Of a DNA stretch of 64,000 nucleotides, positions 1 to 11,171 are shown piece after piece. The position numbers and the translations under genes were made by a program. The stretch's first letter is position 1. The number at the start of each line of letters is the position of its first letter. This stretch comes from Isoetes taiwanensis (Eukaryota > Streptophyta > Lycopodiopsida > Isoetales > Isoetaceae): contig JAJEKV010000067.1 of NCBI GenBank assembly GCA_021234155.1, forward strand, positions 1,858,755 through 1,922,754, read 5' to 3'. Under the pieces are notes generated by a model. That model searched no databases, was not told the DNA's origin, and worked only from the letters and a program-made list of their open reading frames with translations.

Positions 1-1650
1 TTAGACAAAATCTCTTCACAGATAAGGACAACTTGCTGTTACAGCAGAGAGAGGAAATTCTTGAAAGGAAGGTAAAATTGATTGAAGAATATGAGGCGAA
101 GAGTCTGGCAATTAAAAACAGGAGTTTGTACATCAATCACATGGATGATTGCAACTCTAAATTCTTTTTTAGAGCTGCCAAAAACAGATTAATGAACAAT
201 GGGATTGTTTCTGTGAAGGATGATAATCAACAGGATATATCTAAACAAGAGGACATTCAGGATTTGTTCTTTAACAAATACAAAGATTTATTTGCTGCCA
301 GACAAACAGATAATGACAAAATGCTGGAATTCTTTGATTATCTTGGTCCCAAAGATCAAAACATAGATGATAGTCACCTTCTAGCAGTGCCAATGGAGGA
401 TGAGATCTTGAGAACCATTAAGAGTATGGCTCATGGCAAAAGCCCTGGGCCTGATGGATTACCTCCTGAATTTTATGACCAATTTTGGGCATTAATTGGC
501 AAAGATCTCACTTTGTTCATTCAAGGTGCATAGCAGGCAGAGAAGCTACATCCAGCTATCAATGCTGGGCTAATTGCCTTAGTTCCCAAGGTAGATAAAC
601 CTGCTACCTTTTCGCACTGGAGACCAATTTCGTTGACAAATATTACATATAAAATTGTGGCCAAGATATTTGCCAACTGACTCAAAAAAGTCCTACAGGA
701 GAAGATAAGTAATGTTCAATCAGGCTTTCTTCCTGGGAGAAGTATTCTCGATAACTTCATTGGGGCTTATGAAGGTCTTCATTGGAATAGATTTACCAAT
801 CAGGGATGTGTACTTCTTAAACTTGATTTTAGAAGAGCCTATGACACTATTGATTGGAACTTTCTCAATAGGGCCATGATCCAACTTGGATTTTCTAAAG
901 AAGTTTTAAACAAGATAACAGGTTTTAATGCTACAGGATGCTCAGCAGTGTTAGTAAATGGTTCCCCTTCCTCTTGGGTTAGACAGGGTTGCCCACTGGC
1001 CCCTTACCTTTTCCTTATTGTAGCTGAGATGGTCACAAGGGTTATTCTGAAAATGCAGCAAATGGTAGAATCAGCTGCCTCAATTTACCTGTGGCAAATG
1101 AATCCTTGTCAGTGATGCAGTATGCAGATGATATGTTTGTATTCCTAAAGGAGCAAGGAGACAGCATTCCAAATTTTCTTGCTGCTATGGATTTGTTTGG
1201 GAAAGCATCAGGGGTTCTTTTAAACAAAGACAAGTGTGCAATTGTTTCTGATAGTTCAGAAAACTTTATTCAAGGAATTAAAGTTTGTGGAAATCATTCT
1301 GCAACAAAGTTATTGGGTTTACCTCTAGCATTAAACATGAGTCTCCATGGATTGTGGGAACCCATTGTTGCTAAAATAAAGAAGAAATTGCAGGTGTATC
1401 CCAAAACTCTATCTCTGGCTGGGAGAGTAGAAATTATTCATAGTGTTATTGCTAGTTCACATGTCTTCTTTTCATCAGCTATAATAGCAGATAAGAAGTC
1501 TTATCAAGAGTTGGAAATTATCATGAAGGAGTTCATTTGGCAGGGCTCACATATGGTTGGGTGGCAGCACCTAACCTTACCAAAGAAAAAAGGAGGACTA
1601 GGATGTAAAGATCTATTTCTTCAAGCACATACCCTTGCAGCCTCTGTCTA
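1..1650 (+). mobile_element. Truncated L1-type LINE (ORF2 reverse-transcriptase part)
   Basis: This is the reverse-transcriptase portion of a non-LTR retrotransposon, cut off at the window edge and lost downstream of about 1650. Reading fragments at 33-533, 876-1115 and 1091-1651 carry, in order, the SPGPDG, LDFRRAYDTIDW, RQGCPLAPYLFLI and YADDM blocks of RT. It resembles block for block the full-length LINE at 26990-33646 but is clearly diverged, so it is a related, older family. It is dead: TAG at 531-533 replaces a Trp codon (GAW in the intact relative), a TGA lies near 678, and a frameshift near 1090 separates the RT core from the YADD block. The endonuclease and the C-terminal zinc-finger part are absent. 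Confidence 0.9.
33..533 (+). pseudogene. LINE ORF2 fragment, RT N-terminal part
   Basis: A 166-codon open stretch corresponds to the linker and start of RT, ending with the SPGPDGLPPEFYDQFW block. The flanking frame stays similar to the intact LINE relative after the stop, so the TAG at 531-533 is a nonsense mutation, not a natural terminus. The visible start is a TTG and is only where the frame opens; the true start lay upstream of the window. Confidence 0.75.
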
Positions 1651-1651
1651 A
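876..1651 (+). pseudogene. LINE ORF2 fragment, RT palm and thumb
   Basis: Two overlapping frames (876-1115 and 1091-1651) together carry RQGCPLAPYLFLI, the catalytic YADDM and the thumb block GLPLALNMSLHGLWEPIV. They are separated by one frameshift near 1090. Relative to the LINE at 29242-33015 the similarity stops after GGLGCKDLF and the stop at about 1651, so the 3' third of the ORF is missing or replaced. Confidence 0.75.
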
Positions 1652-2335
1652 CCCCTCTATGTCTATGTTTGATCTGGCTAAGGAAATGTTGATTATTGCA
1701 GTAACTTCAGGACAAACTCAGAATCAAGAGGTGCAGGCTTCTTTTAAAGCAAATGGGGAAATAGATAGAAGATAGAATAGATGCCATGTTGTTTTGGGAA
1801 GCATTAAAAAATTTATAAACAGTCATAGTAACCTGGTAGTGATGCAAGCATTACCTTTGCCTCCTTTGGTGGGGCGACTTTCCATCAGCAGCAGGACGTG
1901 TCGCCTTGATGTGGATGGGCGCCTTGTCATAAGATCTGGTGACAATGAAGCACCTGTTTCGGAAGCGGAGCTTTGGACTGTTGAAAATGCGGCTATCCAG
2001 AAAAAAAATACTTATAAGGCATGCACCGAGGTTGCACCGGCTGAGGACGAGTGTCGAATTCTGGTTATAATGGACCGTTGTAGTCCATAAATAATAGGCA
2101 GGCGCCGTAAATAATGAACAGAATCCGAGACGCCACGTGGCAATCCCGCATCCACGAATATGTGGGTGCCACATGGCAACCCTTATTTGAAAGTAACGAA
2201 GGGGGGCTGATGGACCAAGGGTCCACAATTTAAATTTGAAATTCAAAAAAAATTGAATATACACACGTGCGCTAGATATAATGACATCGCGCACGTGTCC
2301 CAAATAACATTAATAAACTTTGACCTTTATTAAAT
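1652..2335. other. No recognised gene
   Basis: An open frame of 98 codons (1794-2090, plus strand) has no recognisable domain and no supporting context. I see no splice structure or repeat that explains the stretch. It may be the damaged 3' end of the LINE plus unrelated intergenic DNA. Confidence 0.4.
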
Positions 2336-2336
2336 A

Positions 2337-2408
2337 CACATAAATTGGGGGAGAATTTGAATTTGCTGAGTAATTCAAATTCGGATCTCGAATTCCCCCC
2401 CATTTATG
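2337..2408. repeat. Imperfect 70 bp hairpin
   Basis: The sequence reads ACATAAATTGGGGGAGAATT, then GAATTTGCTGAGTAATTCAAAT, and closes with CCCCCCCATTTATGT. The outer arms (ACATAAATTGGGGG with CCCCCCATTTATGT) and an inner arm (ATTTGAATT with AATTCAAAT) pair across a short loop. It could be a remnant foldback element or a transcript terminator or structure; nothing shows which. Confidence 0.6.
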
Positions 2409-2955
2409 TTTATTGCTTTCTGCTTTTGAATCCATCATTCTTGAGCGCCTACTTTAATATAGTTGATCGAAGAACTTACATGGCGCCAGTCACTCCCAAG
2501 GTAATTTTTCTTAAATAAGGTAGATCTGTGACTTTGGCAGTGTTTCTTGAGTTCGAATTCATGTTAGCTCAACTAGTAAAACCCTTTTTGGAAGATGTTT
2601 TTTACTGATGTCAGCACCTGGATTTCAAGTTTTGTGCTTCCATGCTTACTAGCTAATAGACACAGAGTCTGCTATGTATACTTTATCTTGGTGACTTGAT
2701 TGAGCTCCCTCTTCCTCAATGGTGTAGCCTTAAAGAATCTGCCTCTGCTTGCCCTGCCAATTCAATCCTTTTAAGATTGCAGCTTCGGGACTCAGTCCAA
2801 GTGCTGATACAAATGGATGTCCCGCCCACTCTGGGGGAGTCAAGTTCTTACAATCTTCAAAACCAGCCCATTTTGAGGAGCCCTCCAGAAACACCTAGCC
2901 CAAATGTGGCCGGCCGCCAAATCTTGCTGGCCTGCAGAGCGATGTGCACAACATG
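2409..2955. other. No recognised gene
   Basis: The stretch between the hairpin and the dyad array holds only short, unsupported open frames. Confidence 0.4.
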
Positions 2956-3350
2956 CAATTTGGGCGACGGCCCAATAAAGGCCCTCATGTGTTCCCACCT
3001 GCAGGAAATGGAAGACAAATTGGGCAAATGCCCAATTTACTTTGGCCGGTGTGCCACGTGCACAGCATCCAATTCGGAAGTGCAAGAAATATAAAACAAA
3101 TTTGGCGGGCGCCCAATTTGGATTGCCTGCTGTGTGCAGCTTGCGGGGAGTTAGGATGGGCGGCCGCCCAATATCAGTTTCCCAGTGGCCTCCTAAGCGA
3201 TGCTTCGGAACCAAATTGGGCGCCCGCCTAATTTCAGAACCGATTGGATATGCCAAACTGGCTCGGGCCTGTAATTGGATGTCCGTCCAATATGGCCTCC
3301 CATGGCGAGTGCCACCACCATGGGTCAAATTGGGCATTCGCCCGATATGA
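2956..3350. repeat. Array of small dyad-symmetric repeats (TTGGGC-N-GCCCAA)
   Basis: Seven copies of a short inverted repeat built on AAATTGGGC and GCCCAATTT occur at 2960-2975, 3017-3038, 3098-3119, 3157-3170, 3213-3234, 3274-3291 and 3327-3348, spaced about 53-81 bp. The arms are conserved while the central 2-6 bases and the spacers differ. The 3017 copy is a perfect stem around AA. Several long open frames on both strands here are by-products of the repeat. Function unknown. Confidence 0.75.
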
Positions 3351-3426
3351 GGTCCCGAATCACGGCTGATTGTGTTGCATTATGTTCTGTTCTCACTAGC
3401 CTAGCCCCATGTTCTGATTCAATCTG

Positions 3427-3756
3427 TTGTGCAGGAAGTGTACATCTTCAAGGATGGTCGTCCCAATGCCAAAGGATTCGCTGGAGACTCTAACCAGTGC
3501 CATTTCAGAACCATCCCCATTGGAGCTGTCAGTGTTGGTGTTCAAGAGGTTTTTGGGGAGCATCACGCCCTCCCATGGCCTACTCCGGATGCAGAAACTA
3601 GGCCAAAGGATCCTCATTCTTTGGAGAGAGGAAGACGTCCGTGAATCCAATATAGAGGATGTCTCGTCCACCTCCAAAAAACAGAGAGTGGAATCTACTA
3701 TGGAACCTATCCCCCACACCAGATACATTTTACTGGAGAAGGACTGTGAAATATGA
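3427..3756 (+). CDS. Open frame of unknown identity upstream of the DUF7869 gene
   Basis: A 109-codon open frame with no recognised domain lies just upstream of, and in the same orientation as, the DUF7869-type gene. It could be its first exon. The region between this frame and 3790 shows no clear donor or acceptor pair. Treat as tentative. Confidence 0.25.
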   Translation: MCRKCTSSRMVVPMPKDSLETLTSAISEPSPLELSVLVFKRFLGSITPSHGLLRMQKLGQRILILWREEDVRESNIEDVSSTSKKQRVESTMEPIPHTRYILLEKDCEI

Positions 3757-3789
3757 CACTCTTGCGACTCCATTCCTGCGGGAAAGGGG

Positions 3790-6440
3790 TTTATATCCTT
3801 TACAGGCCCAGATGATGCAGTATGCGACCAGTTCTTAGGGTTGAAATGCATTGGAGTGTCTATTGTTGAGGGTTACCCAATTCCTGTTGAAGCGAATTTC
3901 CGCTATCAGGCTTGTTTATAGGTACCAACAGCAGGTATGCTTGTAAGGTGGAGTAATGAATATGTTATAATGGATGGTGTAAAGGTGTCTGAGATCTTGA
4001 CTGCAAAGCCAACCGAGAAAACAGATACTTTGTCAAGTCAAGGTAGCTCTGTTATTGAGAAGCATCCAAATTTCGAGAGGCGCAAGTACATTTCCACTAT
4101 CCCGTCAGCATAGGCGGTTCCTGAGACAGCCTAAGATTGAACGCCTTAGCTCTAGGGAGGCTATTTTGAAACATCGAACTAGGTTGTGTTGCAAACACAG
4201 GTGTTGTGCAAAGTTCTCATATAATCAGGTCATCAACATGCGCAAGGAATTCTATGCAATGAAGTCTAGCGACAGGGTGACATTTGTGTATGACATGCTT
4301 GGGAACAACATGAAAGGCCGTCGAGTGGTGTTGTATAGCAGGCTAGTCTGTGAGAGAGCCTGGTACCTTGGGCTGGGAATCTCAAAGTTAGGGTATCTGA
4401 AATGGAAAGCGCAATACATCGAGGGTGCTCGCAAAGCAGAGCACGGGAACTGTGGTAGTTTGAAGCCTCATGCATCCACCTTAGCATCCGAGGCTGTTTT
4501 CTCCATGTTCGTAAGGGAGAATTGCGAATCCTTGCCTCAAGGTAGTCGGAGGAATGAAGATGGCATCCGGGAAAACATTAGGAAGTTGCCTGCAATGTTT
4601 ACGAAAACAAGCATCCTAGATGAGGTGAATGTAGAAGTTATGGCACTGACAGGCAAGAAAGTCTCGCCAGCGGGGTTTCATAGAACTTGGAAAAGGAGCT
4701 TTAGGGATGCGAGGTCATTCGTACGAAGCTGTTGAAGACAAAGGATGAGGCAGAAAGGAGGATATTGCATGACCAGAGAAGAGCACACAGATTGGAGCAA
4801 GCCTCCTGTCGTACCCAGTATTGGTCGCGGAGATTATATTCCCATAGGTATCCCAAAGACTATGTTTGTATTATTCATGATAAGATGGACCAGGCAAAGA
4901 TAATGATTCCAAAATTGCAGCAATCGATGAAGTCACTTTGGAGACTGGATAACTCAAAACATCATTGACGGGTGCTCTCACTCCTGGCCATGGGAAGGGA
5001 AGCTATGGAAACTTTGCTTTGGATCTATGGCCAGATGACTCGAACTTCCATGTGGGTTCTTTGAATAGCATCTTGAGAAGGCTTGAGATGGTTCATGAGT
5101 ATCCAGGAGGCCATCTTACAATGCCGGAAACATCAGCTCCAGCTTGGGTGACTTCAACAATGCCGCACTCAAATCGAAATTGGCACTCACCAATAGCAAC
5201 ATCCCTGCGAGCTTGCCTAGGCCAGAAGGACCTCCTTTCAAACCCCTCCCCCGAACACTGATGCTACAACTGGACAATGCTTCAGGTCAAAACAAAAACA
5301 GGTATGTATTCTCATACCTTTCATACCTAGTATATCTTGGTGTGTTTGAGGAGATAGAGTTGGGTTTCATGATGCCTGGATATACGCACGAAGATATTGA
5401 TGCTTTGTTTGGCAACTTCTCCTCCACTCTAAAGAAGGCCGAAGTGCTGACCATGCCCGAATTATTATATGAGTTCCACACATGCAATCTGAATGCACCT
5501 GTACCATACATTGTTGATAAAGTGCCAGATTGGAAGGGGTTTATAGAAGGGTACATACCCGATGGCGATGATAGATTGACTGGACACACCACCCCCCCCC
5601 GACATTCACATTTGCAATGAATGGTGAGTGGCCTGTCATGTATTACAAAACCCATCCGTGCTTCTTGGATTGGCTGCCTACAGGTGGTATAAAAATGTGG
5701 AAGGAAGGGGAAGACGGGAAGCCCATGATGCCGACTGGAACACCCAAGCTGCTTAAACCAAAGGCAACAGTAAAAGACCTTGGCCAGTTGCGAAACATCA
5801 TCCACAAGCACATCCTTCATTGGGTTGCAATCTCCACAAGCAAGAAGGGCACCCCAGAAACAGCCAACTATTCCGCACAATTCATGGCTACAATTGAGTA
5901 TTGGATGGGTCTTTTACAGGAGCTAGGGAAGATTTTGTGCCCGAAAGGCACTTACGAGGACTTTTTTCCATGCACCAGGCAAGAACGAGCTCAGCTTACA
6001 GAAATGGTTGCAGTAGCGGAGCCAATTGCAAGCATCGCTCCTCCATACATGGGACCATTGAGATAAACCCATACCAAAATCCAATCCATTCAAGGATGTG
6101 AAGAAGGGTATGTTCATTATGGCACAACCTGATGACATGTTGTGTCCCACATGGGTAGGATACGCCACGGAGGAGCCCCAAATGGATGATAAGAAAGAGA
6201 ATTTTGAGACAGTACAGGTCACTTGGTGGAAGCCTGTCCCCGAACCAAGTGTACCCAGCCAATTATGTTAACTGTTGGAAGAAAAGATGGAGGCCAACCA
6301 CTGCTAGTGATCGCATTGAATTGGAGACAATCGACTTTGCTTGGGCTCCATCGAACAGGAAGAAGCTCCCCAACACTGTCAAGATTCCAGTGCCCGTTGC
6401 TGAAGCATATGCAACCCTCGCTGGTGATGCTTGTTAGAGT
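3790..6440 (+). pseudogene. DUF7869-type transposase-like gene, frameshifted
   Basis: Consecutive open stretches in different frames read as one protein. 3790-4113 is open except for one TAG (3919-3921). 4055-4735 contains a Cys/His-rich block (RLCCKHRCCAKF). 4732-4968 carries YVCIIHDKMDQAK. 4965-5140 carries LTPGHGKG and LWPDDSNFHVGSL. 5144-5620 carries LQLDNASGQNKNRYV and GYTHEDIDALFG. 5617-6066 carries WPVMYYKTHP. The order DKMD, LDN..NKNR, HEDID is the hallmark of DUF7869 proteins, which I believe are transposase-derived with an RNase-H-like fold (family knowledge plus inference). At least four frame changes, near 4110, 4733, 4965 and 5140, mean it is inactive unless some are introns; I do not see consensus splice sites at most of them. 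No terminal inverted repeats were identified around it. Confidence 0.7.
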
Positions 6441-7039
6441 GGGAAAAATTGTATAAATCCAAAAAATGGTCCATAAATTCAGGTTTTGTACAAAAATAAT
6501 GAAATTGTGCTTGACGATGTTGAAAGGCCCTTGGAGCAGATCCACAAAAAAAAAGCGGCCGTGGTCATTTTGGCAAAGCTTGGGTGCAAATGCAGAGCTT
6601 ATAACATAGAATAACGGAGCTTCGGATTTGAGACATTTGATTCAGTGGCTGAAAGCGATGTCGGAAGATTGTAGCGCAAGGCATACGTTTTTACACCGGA
6701 AGAGTAAGATTTAATTTTGATTTAAAGAGTTGCTTCATTTATCTGTAAGGTATTTTTATATCTGTTTGCATCACAAAAAACCCATTCCGGTGAGCACTAA
6801 AAGGCGAAAACCAAAGGCTAAAACTAGAAACTCTGGCAATGGCATTCCTTAGCTGCCTCTGTGCTTCTGCTAGGGAAAAAAAATCACAGATAGAAAAGCA
6901 CAAAGCTCCTTCTGTGCTTCCATTTTTGTTATGCCTTATGTGTTTATTTTTGTTATGCATTCCGTGTTTGGACTTATATGGGATTCACATGAAGAAAAGA
7001 TCAGCGGTGATTTTTGGGCGGTTTCAGAAGGGCGGTGCA
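6441..7039. other. Intergenic, no recognised gene
   Basis: Apparently host DNA that served as the target of the copia insertion and, adjacent to it, of the large LTR element. The host sequence would originally have run from ...GCAGCTAGCTAC directly into the sequence now at 48018. Confidence 0.5.
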
Positions 7040-7044
7040 GCTAG
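7040..7044. repeat. Target site duplication of copia element (left)
   Basis: GCTAG immediately before the TGTTGG start of the left LTR; repeated at 11925-11929 immediately after the right LTR. Confidence 0.9.
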
Positions 7045-7419
7045 TGTTGGTTACAGAGATTCTGGAGCCCACCGGTCTGTTACAGACTGTATCTGAGCCC
7101 ACTAGTCTGTTATGGGTTGCTTCCGACAGCCCAAGCACGATTCATGTGCACTGCTCTTCTGTGCCTGATTGCGGCTCCCCCTGCAATCTTCCTTCCTGGC
7201 CGGATCACTACTCCACGACCTCGGTCCACCAGATCCTTTTCGGATTCCAGATCCGCCTCTGCCACTCCACACTCTCTTTCTGATTGCTTCCCCTTTTTAG
7301 CTTCTCCCGATCCCGCGTCTGTTGCGTTCCCCTGATCAGAAGTCACACCGCCTTCCACGGTTGGGCCACGTGTACACGTCTTACTCTTCCTTGTTTTATC
7401 ATAAAGGCTAAATACAACA
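7045..7419 (-). repeat. Copia 3' LTR (full, 375 bp)
   Basis: Begins TGTTGG and ends AATACAACA. It lies next to the polypurine tract, so it is the 3' LTR in element orientation. It contains a CACGTG (G-box) near its right end. It retains 167 bp that the other LTR lacks. Confidence 0.92.
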
Positions 7420-7431
7420 AACTCCCCCTTT
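7420..7431 (-). promoter_or_regulatory. Copia polypurine tract
   Basis: AACTCCCCCTTT on the plus strand, i.e. AAAGGGGGAGTT on the coding strand, directly abutting the 3' LTR as expected for the plus-strand primer of reverse transcription. Confidence 0.9.
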
Positions 7432-8513
7432 AGCCTTTATGGTCTACAACCCCCACTAGGTTCTTTGCAGCTACTAGTTTGGGCTCAGACAGAGCCTTTG
7501 TTAACATATCTGCCTGCTGAAGATGGGTGGGAATATACGTCACATTTATCTCCCCCTTTTCCACTTCATCTCGTATGAAGTGATGATGAATGTCGATGTG
7601 CTTGGTTCTAGAATGTTGAACTGGATTCTTCGTCATCGCCACCCCACTCTTATTATCACAATACAACACGGTACCTTCGCTTGATGAATTCCCCAATTCT
7701 TTAAGCATTCTCTGTGACCAAATTATTTACGGAAGGCGCCATGGATACCGCTTACATATTCCGCTTCGCACTAGATTTGGCAATGCATTCTTGCTTTTTA
7801 CTTGCCCATGATATTCTTTGCATCCCCAAGTTTGCACAAATAGCGGATGTGGATTTCGTCGTCGATATCTCCTCCCGGTCCGCCGCATCTGCATACCCAA
7901 CCAGTTTGTTCTCTGTACCCTTTGAAAAACAAATCCCGTGTGTTACTGTCCCTTTTAAGTATCTGAGCACTCTTTTCGCCGCTGCCCAATGCTGTATTCC
8001 AGGGTTATTGCAAAACCTGCTTAGCAAGTTCACCACATAAGTGATGTCTGGTCGAGTGCAGTTTGCAATGTATAACAAGCAGCCAATCAATGATCTGTAA
8101 GGTCTAGATTTCATTTCCTTAGTCTCCTTTGGGGTCTTAGGACACATATCTCCGCAAATTTTCACTCCCGATGCCATAGGTGTTTTTGTTGGACTGCACT
8201 CAAGCATTCTGAATTTAGCCAATACTCCCTTAATATTTTGTTCCTGCGTAAGATAGAGCAATCCCCGTTCTTTATCCCTTCGAACTTCCATTCCTAGCAA
8301 TTTCTCCAAATCTCCCAAGTCTGTCATCTGGAATCGACTATTCAGCAATGCTTTGCAATCTATCAACAAACTTCTGTCATTGCTTACAATGACGCAATCA
8401 TCCACATAGAGGGCCATAATCAGACATTTGTCCCCATTCCTTTTCATGTATAGATTACCCTCAGTTCTTAACTTTGCAAATCCTGCAGAAATCAGGAACC
8501 TGTTTATGCACAA
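7430..8513 (-). pseudogene. Copia reverse transcriptase C-terminal part and RNase H
   Basis: Minus-strand frames 8513-7752 and 7708-7430. The first carries the catalytic YVDD of RT, LIGCLLYIANCTRPDI, and the start of RNase H. The second carries DNKSGVAMTKNP and HIDIHHHFIRDEV, typical of the copia RNase H end. The normally acidic RNase H block GYADAD reads GYADAADREE, and a frame break near 7750-7710 separates the halves, so the domain is defective. Confidence 0.85.
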
Positions 8514-8677
8514 ATACCACTGCCTGGCTGCTTGCCTAAGTCCGTAAAAAAGCGCTTTTTAATTTACACACCATGTTCTGACCTTGTTCATAGCCTTGTG
8601 GCTGCTCCATGTATATCTCTTCGTCTAAATCCCCATTCAAGAACGCAGTCTTAACATGCATATGGTTTATCTCCATA

Positions 8678-9064
8678 TCATTCGCCTTTTTGCGAAGCGC
8701 AATGAGTGTCCTCAGTGGTTACTTTGACAATAGGAGAGAATGTATCCTTATAGTCCACGCCTTCTTCTTGAGTATACCCTTTTGCAACCAGCCTCGCTTT
8801 ATACCGTTCTACTGATCCATCTGCTTTTCTTTTAATTTTAAAAAGCCATTTGCTTCCCACGATGTTCTTATCTTTTGGCCGCGACACAAGTTCATAGGTC
8901 CCCGTCCTTTTAAATGAATCTAATTCACTTTGCATGGCTTCTTTCCATTGATCTGCATCCTTCCTTTCCAAGGCTTCTTCCATTGTTTCTGGCTCCACTG
9001 TGCAAGTCAATACTTTAGGCTTCCTTGGTCTGGTTGTCTTCCCACTTTCTGCCCTGCCGTACAA
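8678..9064 (-). pseudogene. Copia reverse transcriptase N-terminal part
   Basis: Carries WKEAMQSELDSF, WLFKIKRKADG, YKARLVAKGYTQ and GVDYKDTFSPIVK, the standard start of the copia RT (RVT_2). The frame is broken from the downstream YVDD part near 8680-8520, and from the integrase part upstream across 9065-9510, where no frame stays open. Confidence 0.85.
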
Positions 9065-9510
9065 ACTTGTATCAAATAAAACTCCGGCTTTTAGACGTTC
9101 TGCATCGCTACGTCGAGTTCTCCTACTTCCTTCTCCAACACGAGGCCCGGGTTACACGGTGCACTATTGGTATCAACAACCTCATGCACCTCCTCGGCTC
9201 GATTCCAGGTCCATGAGGTGCACTATGGGACTCAATGACCTCATACACCTCATCCGGTTCCCGTCTATTTCTTCAATCTCATTGCTAGTCTCTCGTATCC
9301 TCTTCACTCTCTGACTCCACATTGATTTCATCTTCCTTTACCATCGTGGTCTCTGTTTCTTCTTTATTATTGCGGCTCGGTCTCCAAGTATTTCTGGTGG
9401 CACCCACTCATCTCGCTTCCACGGCCGGCTTAGACTTTTCCCGTCCTTGTATAGAACATTCTCATTAAATACAACATCCCTACTAACATACACTTTACGT
9501 GTGATTTGGT

Positions 9511-9924
9511 TCATACATCGTAGCCATTTGTGCGCTCATCGTAGCCTACTAGGAAGGTACACATGCTCCGATCATCCAGCTTTCTCCTTAACTCTTCCGG
9601 TACCATCATATAAGCTAGACACCCATAGACTTTAAATCTTTTCACAGATTGTTTCCTGCCTGTCCAATACTCTTCTGGCACACCTCCCTTCACAGCAACT
9701 GTCGGCAACTTATTTTGAATGTAGCAGGCAGCTGCGACAGCTTCTCCCCATAGACTGTTCGGCAAACCCGCATGCTTAAGCATGGATCTAGCTGCATTCA
9801 TGATGGTGCGATTTTTATGCTCTGCTACTCCATCTTTGTGGTGTGTACCTGCAAGTATATTGTCTCCGTATCCCTCGCACTTGACAATACCTACAAAATT
9901 CAGATGACCTATATTCTCCACCAA
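9511..9924 (-). pseudogene. Copia integrase C-terminal part
   Basis: Contains AEHKNRTIMNAARSML, which includes the glutamate of the integrase catalytic triad, and SLWGEAVAAACYIQNKLP, followed by the YGCLAY and FLVGYDE blocks between integrase and RT. It is out of frame with the upstream integrase core at 9815-11161. Confidence 0.85.
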
Positions 9925-11161
9925 GGTCAGATCTTAGACATTTAACTTTTAGTGATGTTTCCCTTTCAACTTCCGCAACATATAATCTAAATGCATCAAA
10001 TACTTGATCTTTAGTCTTTAAAAAATAGCATTTAGTACGTCTACTGTAATCGTCAATAAAGGTAGCGAAGTAAGATTTCGCTCCTCTACTCTCAACCTGC
10101 ATAGGCCCGCAAACATCCGAATGCACTAGTTCAAGTAACTCATGCGCCCTTTTCCCTTTATTTCTAAATGCCACTCTATTTTGTTTTCCCAACATGCAAG
10201 CTTCACACACGTCATCAACCTCGCAATCCTCATAATCAAGCTCATCTAAAAGATTGTGCCTTTTTGCTATTTTAATGTTGTCATAGCAGACATGCCCTAA
10301 CCTCAAATGCCAAAGTCTTAAGCTATCGAGGGGAGACACCTTATTGATGGTATCATTCACATCTAATTCAAACAGATTTCCTCTTCTTTGAGCTTCAAAC
10401 AATTTAATGCCTCCTCTAATGAATTTGCATCCATACTTATGAAAAAATAAATCATATCCATTATCTACCAGATTGGCAACTGAAATTAAATTAAACAACA
10501 TTCCCGGCACAAATAATGTATCTGGCAAACTTAAAACATTCTTGCCTTTAACCAAAATATGCAAACTCCCTTTTCCAAGCACCTTTTGCATTGCTCCATT
10601 GCCCATCTGAACAGCCTTGCAATCCATACTCGGCTCAATGCATTTCAACATGTCAGGTGAGCTCACTATGGAGACTTCAGCTCCAGAATCTACAGTCAGG
10701 GTATTAGTTTTGTCCAAATTTTTCTTTTCAACATTAATTTTTGAGATGTGACGCTCATTTTTGAAAAACGACTTGCAATTACTTACTTCTTCTTCTGTGA
10801 GGGCTCCCACGGCCGGCGCTTTTGCCTCAGTCGTCTCACCAACTGCAGCCACCACAGTGCGTACCCTTCCACGACCAAACGAACCACGACCACGTCCTCG
10901 ATTCCATTTTTCTCGATTCGGACACTCCGCCTTGATATGACCAAACTCCTCGCATCCGTAGCACTGTATCTCTGCTCTCCCCCTTCCTCTGCCTCTTCCG
11001 CGTCCTCGACCTCTCTCTCTGTCAGATTCTCCTGCATACAATGTAATGGGGTGTTCTTCTGTCTCCCCTGGTACTGGTTTTACCAAAACCTCCTGCTCAA
11101 GTTCAGTTCTAATTGCTTCTATTGCTTCATCCAGGGTGGATGTAGTCCTTCTCACTAGCAT
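9815..11161 (-). pseudogene. Copia nucleocapsid, protease and integrase core
   Basis: A 448-codon frame. An RG-rich basic run is followed by a CCHC zinc knuckle (Cys67, Cys70, His75, Cys80), the aspartic protease active site LTVDSGA (Asp158), the GAG-pre-integrase HLRLGH block with CEACMLGK, and integrase catalytic aspartates in LVHSDVCGP and LRSDLGGEY. The frame runs out just after the second Asp, where the coding continues in another frame (9924-9511). Upstream it is offset from gag by a frameshift near 11165-11200. Confidence 0.88.
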
Positions 11162-11171
11162 AGCTAAATCT

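Noticed and set aside
2696-3350. Overlapping open frames of 95-165 codons
   Set aside because: They cover the GC-rich dyad array on both strands and have no domain; the repeat explains them.
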